Source of the DNA: Chitinophaga sp. CB10
GTDB lineage: Bacteria; Bacteroidota; Bacteroidia; Chitinophagales; Chitinophagaceae
Length of the DNA: 64,000 nt
Direction of reading: 5' to 3'
NCBI GenBank assembly: GCA_001870995.2
Contig: MLAV02000007.1
Span: 1 to 64,000, forward strand
Below, piece by piece: positions 16,258 through 23,860 of the stretch. The notes below the pieces were generated by a model. It did not search any database and was not told the DNA's origin. It saw nothing but the letters and a program-made list of their open reading frames with translations. Position 1 is the first letter of the stretch. Every line of letters starts with the position of its first letter. The position numbers were made by a program, and so were the translations under genes.

Positions 16258-16847
16258 TCATTTCCTTCTTTGACTTCGACGGTACTATTACCACCAAAGA
16301 CACCCTCTGGCAGATCATCCGATACCAGAAAGGCAGCTTTGCCATGTACACCGGCGTACTCCGGCTACTGCCGGCGCTGGTGGCATTTAAGCTGAAACGC
16401 ATTCCCGCCCAGGAAATGAAGGAACGTGTACTCACCCACTTCTTCGCGAACATGAAAGAGGAAGCGTTTCGCCGGGGTTGCGAGGACTTCTGCGCCATCG
16501 CGCTGCCTAAACTGCTGCGGGAAAAAGCCCTGGCTACCATTCAGCAGCACCAGCAAAACGGCAGCAAAGTTGTCGTGGTAACCGCCTCGCCCCGCTACTG
16601 GGTGGAACCCTGGTGCCGGAAAATGGGCATACAATGCATCGGCTCCGAAATGGAAGTAGCAAATGAAATGATCACCGGCAGGCTGCTGGGAATCAATTGT
16701 AATGGAGAAGAAAAAGTGAAGCGGATCAGGCAGGAATTCAAACTGGAGAGTTACAGGGTAATATATGCCTATGGGGATAGTGCGGGCGACCTGCCTATGC
16801 TGGCGCTGGCGGGCGATAAGGCGTCGTTTAAACCCTTCCGCGGGTAG
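16254..16847 (+). CDS. HAD-IB family phosphatase of the arabinose-lipid cassette
   Basis: The 197-aa HAD hydrolase has motif I 'FFDFDGTITT' (nucleophile Asp7, acid Asp9), motif II 'VVVTASPRYW', motif III Lys in 'GEEKVKRI' and motif IV 'YGDSAGDLPML'. It begins with GTG inside the GTGA overlap with the SDR stop. The pathway needs a phosphatase to turn polyprenyl-P-phosphoribose into polyprenyl-P-ribose before epimerisation, and this protein fits that step; it is also similar in kind to SerB-like enzymes. The substrate is inferred from operon context. Right after the conserved end (SFKPFRG) a 19-base tandem repeat covers the stop codon. Confidence 0.8.
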   Translation: MIISFFDFDGTITTKDTLWQIIRYQKGSFAMYTGVLRLLPALVAFKLKRIPAQEMKERVLTHFFANMKEEAFRRGCEDFCAIALPKLLREKALATIQQHQQNGSKVVVVTASPRYWVEPWCRKMGIQCIGSEMEVANEMITGRLLGINCNGEEKVKRIRQEFKLESYRVIYAYGDSAGDLPMLALAGDKASFKPFRG

Positions 16848-16879
16848 TTTCTCGCAAAGAGGGTAGTTTCTCGCAAAGA
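16842..16879 (+). repeat. Perfect 19-base tandem repeat over the HAD stop codon
   Basis: GGGTAGTTTCTCGCAAAGA occurs at 16842-16860 and again at 16861-16879. The first copy contains the last Gly codon and the TAG stop. The CTCGCAAAG part belongs to the intergenic repeat family that follows. Confidence 0.9.
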
Positions 16880-17045
16880 GGCGTAAGGTTGCGTAAGACG
16901 CAAAGGATTAACATTTGACTGAATATTTCTCGCAAAGGCGCGTAAGAGCTTTAAGACGCAAAGGATTATCATCTGACTTAAAAAAAGACATAAACTCCTT
17001 TGCATCTTTGCCCCTTATGTCACTTTGCGAGCAACAACTCGCTGC
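16848..17045. repeat. CTCGCAAAG/CTTTGCGAG intergenic repeat cluster, locus 1
   Basis: TTTCTCGCAAAG occurs three times on the + strand (from 16848, 16867 and 16926) with GACGCAAAGGATTA following twice. The inverse form ends the cluster (CACTTTGCGAGCAAC, 17021-17035), after an ACTTAAAAAAAGACATAAAC segment. The same units occur at 27730-27993. It is non-coding, palindromic overall and could fold as RNA. It resembles REP-type dispersed repeats; no transposase lies beside it. Confidence 0.7.
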
Positions 17046-17067
17046 GAGCAACCACTCCCCGCAAACA

Positions 17068-17100
17068 AAAACGTCCCGCCATTACGGCAGGACGTTCTTG
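17068..17100 (-). terminator. Terminator of the desaturase gene
   Basis: AACGTCCTGCC and GGCGGGACGTT (17087-17096 and 17070-17080) pair on the minus strand, then TTTGTTTGC follows. Confidence 0.75.
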
Positions 17101-17133
17101 TTATTGTAACAGATTGATTCCGGTGTAGTGCGC

Positions 17134-17922
17134 TTAAGCAGCTTTAGTGCCTTTCGCAGCCTGCAACTGTGCAGGAGAAATATAAGCAGGCTTCAGTTTG
17201 ATCACGCCCACAAAATTCATCAGTTTCATCACCTGGTAGCTCGGATCAAATTCGTACCACTTCTTAGCGAAGTTCGGACTGTCCTTAAACTTGTGGTGAT
17301 TGTTCTGGAATAACTCACCCAGCAGGATAATACCCCATGGAGAAGTGTTCCTGGATTTATCGCCATTGTCGAAGTTGCTGTAACCATATTTGTGACCGCA
17401 CCAGTTCACTACTGCGCCCTGTACAGGGCCCATCAGGAAGTGGATCGGCAGCAGGAAGTACAGGTACCACATGCCGGCAGGCACAAACGCCACGTAAAAA
17501 CCTACATATATAGCCATCCACACCAGGCGGGTGAGGTTATGATCGCCAAATTTATCCATGGCATCCCACTTTGGCAGCGGCTCCTGGAGGAATTTCGGGT
17601 CCACGCCGCTGGTATCCGTCAGGAAACCATTATAGATTTTACGGGTATGCACCATCATAGACCACACGTCCTTAAAGAAGTGAGGCGAATGCGGGTCATG
17701 CTCTGTATCGCTGAACTCGTGGTGCATACGGTGCATTACACCATAGGCTCTCGGAACCAGGTAAGAAGAACCCTGGAAGAACCAGGTGCAGAAATAAAAG
17801 ACACGCTCCCAGAACTTACTGGTCGTGTACATCTGGTGAGAAGCGTATCTGTGCAAATAGAATGTGTGAAAGAACAATGAAAAGAACCAATGCACACAAA
17901 AGAATATCAGGATTGCTGTCAT
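17134..17922 (-). CDS. Membrane acyl-CoA (delta-9 type) desaturase
   Basis: The 262-aa di-iron desaturase introduces a double bond in acyl chains at the inner membrane. The three histidine boxes are visible: 'HTFYLHRYASH', 'HRMHHEFSDTEHDPHS' and 'ELFQNNHHKF'. About four transmembrane segments separate them. This is the fatty-acid desaturase family related to stearoyl-CoA desaturases, common in Bacteroidota for membrane fluidity. It is a single gene with its own promoter and terminator. The last 20 residues ('AQLQAAKGTKAA') are Ala/Lys-rich and probably unstructured. Confidence 0.9.
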   Translation of the reverse strand: MTAILIFFCVHWFFSLFFHTFYLHRYASHQMYTTSKFWERVFYFCTWFFQGSSYLVPRAYGVMHRMHHEFSDTEHDPHSPHFFKDVWSMMVHTRKIYNGFLTDTSGVDPKFLQEPLPKWDAMDKFGDHNLTRLVWMAIYVGFYVAFVPAGMWYLYFLLPIHFLMGPVQGAVVNWCGHKYGYSNFDNGDKSRNTSPWGIILLGELFQNNHHKFKDSPNFAKKWYEFDPSYQVMKLMNFVGVIKLKPAYISPAQLQAAKGTKAA

Positions 17923-17954
17923 TTTCCGTTTTGATATTTACAAAAAGTGAACGT

Positions 17955-17984
17955 CAAAGGTAGTCTAAATACCTGTAACTCAAA
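17955..17984 (-). promoter_or_regulatory. Promoter of the desaturase gene
   Basis: On the minus strand TTTG (17981-17984) is followed after 18 bases by TACCTTTG (17955-17962). This is a near-perfect Bacteroidota -33/-7 pair, 33 bases before the start codon. Confidence 0.7.
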
Positions 17985-18024
17985 GGAAAATAACGGCTTT
18001 TATTAAAATGAAATGTTAAATCTG

Positions 18025-19638
18025 CTAATCCCGGCTCTTCCGCACCCTGCGTAACTCAAGGAGGTTCAATCCATTACTTTCCAGACCGGTGATGCCGGGC
18101 TGCACCAGGTGGATCACCTCGTCGTAAAACAGGGGCACTACCGGCGCCTCCTCCACAATGATCCGGTCCATTTCCTGGTAAAGCCGGTACCGGCTGCTGT
18201 CGTCCGTTTCCCGGAGGGATTGTTCGTAGAGACGGTCGAACCGCGGGTTCGCAAAGCGCGTATAGTTGGGCGGGGCCGGGTTGCGACTGTAAAACATGGC
18301 CAGGTAGCTTTCTGCGTCCGGGTAGTCGGCAATCCAGCTGCCCCTGAAAAACAGCGCCTGGGATTTGGCCGTTTGCTCAAGCAGCAAGCTTTTCTGTATC
18401 ACCTCCACCTGTAAACGAATCCCCACTTCCTGGAGCTGGTTGGCCACGTAGTTGGCCAGGTCCGCATAAATGGGGATGGATAATAATTTGATCACCGGCA
18501 GCCCCTCCCCGTTCGGATACCCGGCTTCCGCGAGCAGCTGGCGCGCCCTGGCAGGGTCATAGGTATAGCCTTTTACGCGGATGCTGTCGAAAGACGGTAA
18601 GCCCGCAGGCACAAAGCCGGCGTTGGCTGCCGTGCCAATGCCATTGCGGAGGTAGGTCATCATCTTCCTGCGGTCGAACCCGGCATTGATCGCCTGGCGG
18701 ATTTTCTTCAGCCGCAACGGGGACGCCTGTACGATGTCCCGGCTGCTGTCGCACAGGATGCCCAGGTACTCCGTGTTCAGGTAGGCGTGCTTGTCCAGCT
18801 GCATCTTCCCCTGCCACTCCGCCTTCAGGTTGCCCTGGCGGGTCAGCACCTCATCTTTAAAGGAAGCGTCTATATCATTCATGAAATCCAGCTGCCCCTG
18901 CCTGAAGAGCAGGAACTCCGTAGCTTTGCTTTCCAGGAAGCTCACCTGCACGGCGTCCAGGTAAGGGAGGCGGCGGCCGCTGCTGTCCTTTTCAAAATAG
19001 TTCGGGTTGCGGTGCAGCACGAGCCCCTGCCCCTCGTCCCAGAGGTAGAACCGGAAAGGCCCGGTACCGCAGGGATGATTGCGGAAGTCCTTCCCGTACT
19101 TTTCAATCGCTTCATGGGGCACAATACTGCAATACTGCATGCTGAGGATGCCGAGGATGGGATGGAACGGCTCCGTGAGCCGGAGCTGGAAGGTGGAGTC
19201 GTCCAGCGCCACAAAGCCACTGTCCGCCTGCACCCGCCCGTTAAAAATCCATGCTCCCGAGGAAGCGGTAGCCGGGTCCATAATGCGTTTCAGACTATAC
19301 ACCACATCGGCAGCTACCATTTTTCTTCCTTTCCCTTGCGGGAAGATATCGCTGTCGTGGAAATAGACATCTCCCCTTAAATGAAAAGTAAATACCCGGC
19401 GGTCAGCCGATTCCTCCCAGCTGCTGGCCAGGGACGGTCTTATCTGGAGCTGACTGTCAATTTCCACGAGGGTATTGTACAACTGGTGCGTGGCCCAGAT
19501 GACGGCCTGGTTGCGCGCGAAGGCAGGGTCCAGGCTGGCAATCCCTTCGACCTGGTTGTACCGGAAAACCTGTTTATCCGTTGGCAGGGCCGGGCCGCAG
19601 CCCCATAAGGCTACCGCCATCATCCCCCATATTTTCAT
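18025..19638 (-). CDS. Oligopeptide ABC-type substrate-binding lipoprotein (SBP family 5)
   Basis: The 537-aa protein starts with a lipoprotein signal 'MKIWGMMAVALWGCGPA', the Cys of LWGC being the lipidated residue. It continues with the extracellular solute-binding family 5 fold: 'GIASLDPAFARNQA' near the start, 'PSLASSWEESADRRVFTFHL', 'VVYSLKRIMDP' and 'QARQLLAEAGY'-type lobes. It would bind peptides or similar ligands in the periplasm. No permease or ATPase gene is next to it, so it either works with a distant transporter or has become a ligand sensor. The frame is open far upstream, but the lipoprotein signal fixes the start at 19638. Divergent from the M1 peptidase gene, a functional link through peptides is possible. 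Confidence 0.85.
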   Translation of the reverse strand: MKIWGMMAVALWGCGPALPTDKQVFRYNQVEGIASLDPAFARNQAVIWATHQLYNTLVEIDSQLQIRPSLASSWEESADRRVFTFHLRGDVYFHDSDIFPQGKGRKMVAADVVYSLKRIMDPATASSGAWIFNGRVQADSGFVALDDSTFQLRLTEPFHPILGILSMQYCSIVPHEAIEKYGKDFRNHPCGTGPFRFYLWDEGQGLVLHRNPNYFEKDSSGRRLPYLDAVQVSFLESKATEFLLFRQGQLDFMNDIDASFKDEVLTRQGNLKAEWQGKMQLDKHAYLNTEYLGILCDSSRDIVQASPLRLKKIRQAINAGFDRRKMMTYLRNGIGTAANAGFVPAGLPSFDSIRVKGYTYDPARARQLLAEAGYPNGEGLPVIKLLSIPIYADLANYVANQLQEVGIRLQVEVIQKSLLLEQTAKSQALFFRGSWIADYPDAESYLAMFYSRNPAPPNYTRFANPRFDRLYEQSLRETDDSSRYRLYQEMDRIIVEEAPVVPLFYDEVIHLVQPGITGLESNGLNLLELRRVRKSRD

Positions 19639-19719
19639 ACTGCGTACAACCGCCTGACAATAACAACTTTTCATTTGGCGGTAAATTAATATCTTTCCCG
19701 AAATAAAATACATCGAAAT

Positions 19720-21354
19720 ATGCGCGGCATTAAATTGCTTTGCCTGGCGCTGCTGGCTTCCGGCGCCACATTCGCCCAGCAATCGTTCACAAAGGCGGAT
19801 ACCCTCAGAGGGAGCATCACCCCTCAACGTGCCTGGTGGGACGTGACGGCGTACGACCTGCACGTAACCGTTAATCCGGAGGACAGCACCCTCACCGGCT
19901 ACAATACCATTACCTATGCGATCCTGAAAAGCGATACCGTGATGCAGATCGACCTCCAGGAACCCATGGAGATCGACTCCATCCTGCAGGATAAACGCTC
20001 CCTGAAGTTCACCCGGGAAGGCAACGCCTGGTTCGTACGCATGGCGGCGCCACAGGAGGCGAAAAAGTCCGCCCGCGTTACCGTGTACTTTCATGGCAAA
20101 CCCCGCGCTGCCCGCAAAGCGCCGTGGGATGGCGGCCTCGTATGGGGTAAAGACAAGCAGGGCCGCCCCTGGATCGCCACGGCCAACCAGGGCCTCGGCG
20201 CCAGCGTGTGGTGGCCGAATAAAGACCACCAAAGCGATGAACCGGAAAAAATGAGTATAGCCGTTACCGTGCCTTCCGAGCTGGTTGCCGTATCAAACGG
20301 GCGACTGAAAAAAACGGTCCCTAACGCGGACGGCACTACGACGTACAACTGGGCCGTTACCAACCCGATCAACAACTACTGCGTATCGCTGAACATCGGC
20401 CATTACCAGGAAATAAAGGACCAGTACAGGGGCGAGGGCGGCAAGCTGGACCTCAGCTACTGGGTGCTGGATTATGACGTGGACACCGCCACCGCTCAAT
20501 TCAAGGTGGTAAAGCCTATGCTGCAATGTTTTGAGTACTGGTTCGGGAAATACCCCTTCTACCAGGACAGCTACAAGCTCGTGGAGGCGCCTTTCCTCGG
20601 CATGGAACACCAGAGCGCCGTGGCCTATGGCAACGAATTTAAAATGGGTTACCTGGGCAAGGACCTCTCCGGCACCGGCTGGGGACTGAAATGGGATTTT
20701 ATCATCATCCACGAATCCGGCCATGAATGGTTCGGGAATAATATCACCACGAAGGACCTGGCAGATATGTGGGTACACGAGGCTTTCACCAACTATTCCG
20801 AAACCCTCTTTACCACCTGCCTCTACGGCGTAAAGGCAGGCAATGAATACTTACAGGGCAGCCGGCACAACATCCAGAACGATGTGCCCATCATCCCGGC
20901 TTACAACGTGAATGCGGAAGGCAGCGGGGATATGTATTATAAAGGCGCCAGCATGATCCACATGATCCGCCAGATCATCGGCAACGACGAAGCATTCCGC
21001 CAGCTGCTGCGGGGCCTGAACAAAACCTTCTGGCATCAGACGGTGACCGGCAGGCAGGTGCAGGATTATATCAACCAGTTTGCAGGCATCAACCTCGACA
21101 AGATGTATGAGCAATACCTCACCACCACGCAGATACCTACACTGGAATACCGCATCATCGGCCAGCAGCTGCAGTTCCGCTGGGCGGACGCCGTGAAGGA
21201 CTTCAACATGCCCGTGAAAGTGAAGCTTAACGAGAGCGGCTATACGCTGATTTACCCGGGTACGCTCTGGCATACGGCTGTGCTCACGCTGAAAAAGAAA
21301 TCTGATTTCCAGGTGGACAGCAATTTCTACGTGAACGTCAGGGAGGTGAAATAA
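19720..21354 (+). CDS. M1-family zinc metallopeptidase (secreted)
   Basis: The 544-aa aminopeptidase-like protein has a signal peptide ('MRGIKLLCLALLASGATFAQ'). It then has the M1 N-terminal beta domain and the catalytic motif 'HESGHEWFGNNIT' with the distal Glu in 'WVHEAFTNYSE', which together bind zinc. The exopeptidase motif GxMEN is 'FLGMEHQSAVAYG', a form usual in bacterial M1 proteins. It is shorter than the ~850-aa PepN because the C-terminal HEAT domain is missing. It is probably periplasmic and releases N-terminal amino acids from peptides. A peroxiredoxin gene follows 39 bases later. Confidence 0.9.
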   Translation: MRGIKLLCLALLASGATFAQQSFTKADTLRGSITPQRAWWDVTAYDLHVTVNPEDSTLTGYNTITYAILKSDTVMQIDLQEPMEIDSILQDKRSLKFTREGNAWFVRMAAPQEAKKSARVTVYFHGKPRAARKAPWDGGLVWGKDKQGRPWIATANQGLGASVWWPNKDHQSDEPEKMSIAVTVPSELVAVSNGRLKKTVPNADGTTTYNWAVTNPINNYCVSLNIGHYQEIKDQYRGEGGKLDLSYWVLDYDVDTATAQFKVVKPMLQCFEYWFGKYPFYQDSYKLVEAPFLGMEHQSAVAYGNEFKMGYLGKDLSGTGWGLKWDFIIIHESGHEWFGNNITTKDLADMWVHEAFTNYSETLFTTCLYGVKAGNEYLQGSRHNIQNDVPIIPAYNVNAEGSGDMYYKGASMIHMIRQIIGNDEAFRQLLRGLNKTFWHQTVTGRQVQDYINQFAGINLDKMYEQYLTTTQIPTLEYRIIGQQLQFRWADAVKDFNMPVKVKLNESGYTLIYPGTLWHTAVLTLKKKSDFQVDSNFYVNVREVK

Positions 21355-21393
21355 CGGGACATTCACTTACATTCGCATTAGAAAACACATGCT

Positions 21394-21909
21394 ATGCGGA
21401 TCATAAAACTATTTATCATTATGGCATTCTTACAGTTTTGGAGCCCGAACGCAGATGCGCAGGTTAAAACAGGCGATAAAGTGCCTGTATTTTCCTTACC
21501 GGACCAGGATGGCAAAACCTTTGACCTGGCCACGGTTGCGGGCAAACAGCCGCTGGTCATCTACTTCTACCCGAAGGATGAAACCAGCGTTTGCACAAAG
21601 GAAGCCTGCTCCTTCCGGGATTCCTATGAGGAATTTAAAAAGCTCGGCGCGCTGGTAATCGGCATCAGCTCGGATAATGTGGCATCGCATAAAAGCTTTG
21701 CGCAGCACCACAACCTGCCGTTCACCCTGCTCAGCGATACGGATCAGCAAGTCCGCAAGTTATTTGGGGTGCCCAAGACCTTTGTGATACCGGGTAGAGT
21801 TACGTATGTCGTGGACAAACGTGGCATAGTGATACACACGTTCAATTCGATGCGTGATGGAGAGAGACATGTTGCGGAGGCCTTGGAGGCGCTGAAAAAG
21901 CAGCATTAA
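21394..21909 (+). CDS. Periplasmic peroxiredoxin, BCP/PrxQ type
   Basis: The 171-aa thioredoxin-fold peroxidase reduces peroxides using thiols. It has an N-terminal signal ('MRIIKLFIIMAFLQFWSPNADA'), so it acts outside the cytoplasm, unlike most BCP proteins. The peroxidatic Cys67 and resolving Cys72 are five residues apart in 'ETSVCTKEACSFRD', the PrxQ arrangement. The remaining fold ('VIYFYPKD', 'LLSDTDQQVRKLFGV') is standard. It probably shares a transcript with the M1 peptidase upstream. Confidence 0.88.
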   Translation: MRIIKLFIIMAFLQFWSPNADAQVKTGDKVPVFSLPDQDGKTFDLATVAGKQPLVIYFYPKDETSVCTKEACSFRDSYEEFKKLGALVIGISSDNVASHKSFAQHHNLPFTLLSDTDQQVRKLFGVPKTFVIPGRVTYVVDKRGIVIHTFNSMRDGERHVAEALEALKKQH

Positions 21910-21938
21910 ATCTCTCCCCAAAAAAATAAAAAACACCG

Positions 21939-21962
21939 GCAGGCCACAGGCCTGCTTTTTTT
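21939..21962 (+). terminator. Terminator of the peroxiredoxin gene
   Basis: GCAGGCC (21939-21945) and GGCCTGC (21949-21955) pair around ACA, then seven T follow. Confidence 0.85.
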
Positions 21963-22005
21963 ATGCCGGTAAAAAGATGGTTAAACCGGTACGATGTTTA
22001 ACAAA

Positions 22006-22044
22006 AATGTTTGACGTTAGACATAAATGTTTAACGTTAGACAA
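22006..22044 (+). repeat. Short direct repeat between convergent genes
   Basis: AAATGTTTGACGTTAGACAT and AAATGTTTAACGTTAGACAA lie next to each other with one internal difference. The stretch is non-coding, between two terminators. No function is apparent. Confidence 0.6.
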
Positions 22045-22068
22045 AATTGTCCAACACCACCCAACAAA

Positions 22069-22097
22069 AAAGGCGATGGAAAAATCCACCGCCTTTC
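22069..22097 (-). terminator. Terminator of pruA
   Basis: AAAGGCGGTGGA and TCCATCGCCTTT (22085-22096 and 22069-22080) pair on the minus strand, followed by TTTGTTGGG. Confidence 0.7.
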
Positions 22098-22121
22098 ATA
22101 TAAATCATGAACATTTAAACA

Positions 22122-23753
22122 TTAAGCCTCATTGAGGAAAGGATACCTGTAATCCACCGGAGGTACGAAGGTTTCCTTAATAGCCCTGGCGCTCAGCCAA
22201 CGGTAGAGGTTCAGCATGGAACCTGCCTTATCGTTGGTACCGGAAGCGCGGGCGCCGCCAAATGGCTGCTGACCCACCACCGCGCCGGTTGGCTTATCGT
22301 TGATGTAGAAGTTACCGGCCGCATTCTCCAGCGTCCTGGTAGCCAGTTCCACCGCATAACGGTCCTGCGCAATAATGGAGCCGGTGAGGGCGTATTCGGA
22401 AGTGGTATCTACCACCTGCATGATCTCTTCGAATTTCTCCGCATCGTACACGTGGATAGTCAGTACCGGCCCGAAGATCTCTTCGCACATGGTCACGTAT
22501 TTAGGATCCGTGGTTTCGATAACGGTAGGTTCGATGAAGTAACCTTCCGATTTATTGTAGTTACCGCCGGCAATGATTTTCACGGAAGGATCCTGCTTCG
22601 CGTTATCGATGTATTTGGCGATCTTATCAAAAGAGCGCTCGTCGATCACGGCGTTGATGAAATTGCTGAAATCCTCTGTGGTACCCATCTTCATAGTCTT
22701 GAGCTGGGCTACCAGTTTGGATTTGATCTCTTCTGCGATATTGCTTGGCAGGTAAGCGCGGGAAGCAGCGGAGCATTTTTGTCCCTGGTATTCGAAAGCG
22801 CCGCGTGCCAGTGCAGTAACGGCCACGTCTACGTCGGCAGATTTGTGGATGAGGACGAAGTCCTTACCACCGGTTTCCCCCACGATGCGCGGATAGGTTT
22901 TGTATTTCGCAATGTTTTCGCCGATGGTCTTCCACATGGTTTGGAATACGCCGGTAGAACCGGTGAAGTGGATGCCGGCAAAGTGCGGATCGGCGAAGCA
23001 TACATCCCCGATCAACGGACCAGGCGCATACACGAGGTTAATTACGCCGGCAGGCAGGCCTGCTTCGATCAGTATCTTCATGAACATCTGCGCTGCGAAA
23101 ACCTGTGTGTTGGCTGGTTTCCAAACCACCACGTTACCGCACATAGCGGCAGATGTAGGCAGGTTACCGCCGATAGCCGTGAAGTTGAAAGGAGTTACCG
23201 CCAGTACGAAACCTTCCAGCGGACGGTATTCCATACGGTTGTGGATACCCGGGGAGCTAACCGGCTGCTGACGGTAGATTTCGCTCAGGTAGTGCACATT
23301 CCAGCGGAGGAAGTCAATCAGCTCGCATGCGCTGTCAATTTCCGCCTGGTAGGCATTCTTACTCTGACCCAGCATGGTAGCCGCATTCATATGATAACGG
23401 TACTTGCTGGCAATGAGGTCCGCCGCACGCAGGAAGATGCCCGCGCGGGTTTCCCAGTCCATTTTCGCCCATTTTTCGCGCGCCTGTAAAGCGGCAGCGA
23501 TGGCGTCTTTAATATGAGATGCATCTCCCATGTGGAAGTGCCCCAGTTTGTGCTTGATTTCGTGAGGAGGACGCAGATCAACAGTATTGCCGGTACGAAC
23601 CTCTTTGCCACCGATATACATAGGAATATCAGCGGTTTCCGCTTTGAAGGCGGCCAGTTGCTTTTTGAGCGCTGCCCGCTCCGGGGAACCCGGCGCATAA
23701 CTGTAAACAGGCTCATTTACTGGCGCTGCGTAGTCAAAGTATCCTGTATTCAT
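22122..23753 (-). CDS. pruA: L-glutamate gamma-semialdehyde dehydrogenase (P5C dehydrogenase)
   Basis: The 543-aa aldehyde dehydrogenase oxidises glutamate semialdehyde (from proline) to glutamate with NAD. It has the family motifs 'VTPFNFTAIGGNL', 'FTGSTGVFQTMW', 'VGETGGKDFVLIH' with the catalytic Glu, and 'FEYQGQKCSAASRAY' with nucleophile Cys327. Length and sequence type fit the stand-alone PruA of Bacteroidota, not the PutA fusion. No proline dehydrogenase gene is adjacent. The start at 23753 (MNTGYFDYAAPVNEP) is 19 codons inside the longest frame, which runs upstream through the -7 box. Confidence 0.93.
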   Translation of the reverse strand: MNTGYFDYAAPVNEPVYSYAPGSPERAALKKQLAAFKAETADIPMYIGGKEVRTGNTVDLRPPHEIKHKLGHFHMGDASHIKDAIAAALQAREKWAKMDWETRAGIFLRAADLIASKYRYHMNAATMLGQSKNAYQAEIDSACELIDFLRWNVHYLSEIYRQQPVSSPGIHNRMEYRPLEGFVLAVTPFNFTAIGGNLPTSAAMCGNVVVWKPANTQVFAAQMFMKILIEAGLPAGVINLVYAPGPLIGDVCFADPHFAGIHFTGSTGVFQTMWKTIGENIAKYKTYPRIVGETGGKDFVLIHKSADVDVAVTALARGAFEYQGQKCSAASRAYLPSNIAEEIKSKLVAQLKTMKMGTTEDFSNFINAVIDERSFDKIAKYIDNAKQDPSVKIIAGGNYNKSEGYFIEPTVIETTDPKYVTMCEEIFGPVLTIHVYDAEKFEEIMQVVDTTSEYALTGSIIAQDRYAVELATRTLENAAGNFYINDKPTGAVVGQQPFGGARASGTNDKAGSMLNLYRWLSARAIKETFVPPVDYRYPFLNEA

Positions 23754-23807
23754 CTGGTAAGATTTTGTTGTTTCTGATAAATAATAATTCGCTTGCAGTT
23801 TACGCTG

Positions 23808-23815
23808 CAAAGGTA
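23808..23815 (-). promoter_or_regulatory. -7 promoter box of pruA
   Basis: TACCTTTG on the minus strand, 55 bases before the pruA start. No clear TTTG at -33. The box lies inside the upstream part of the longest open frame, supporting the shorter pruA start. Confidence 0.5.
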
Positions 23816-23860
23816 ATTGTTGTAACCAGCGGGGGCTTATTAATTATTAATGAATACTTA

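Noticed and set aside
19639..20232. N-terminal extension of the peptide-binding lipoprotein
   Set aside because: It overlaps the M1 peptidase gene and lies before a clear lipoprotein signal.
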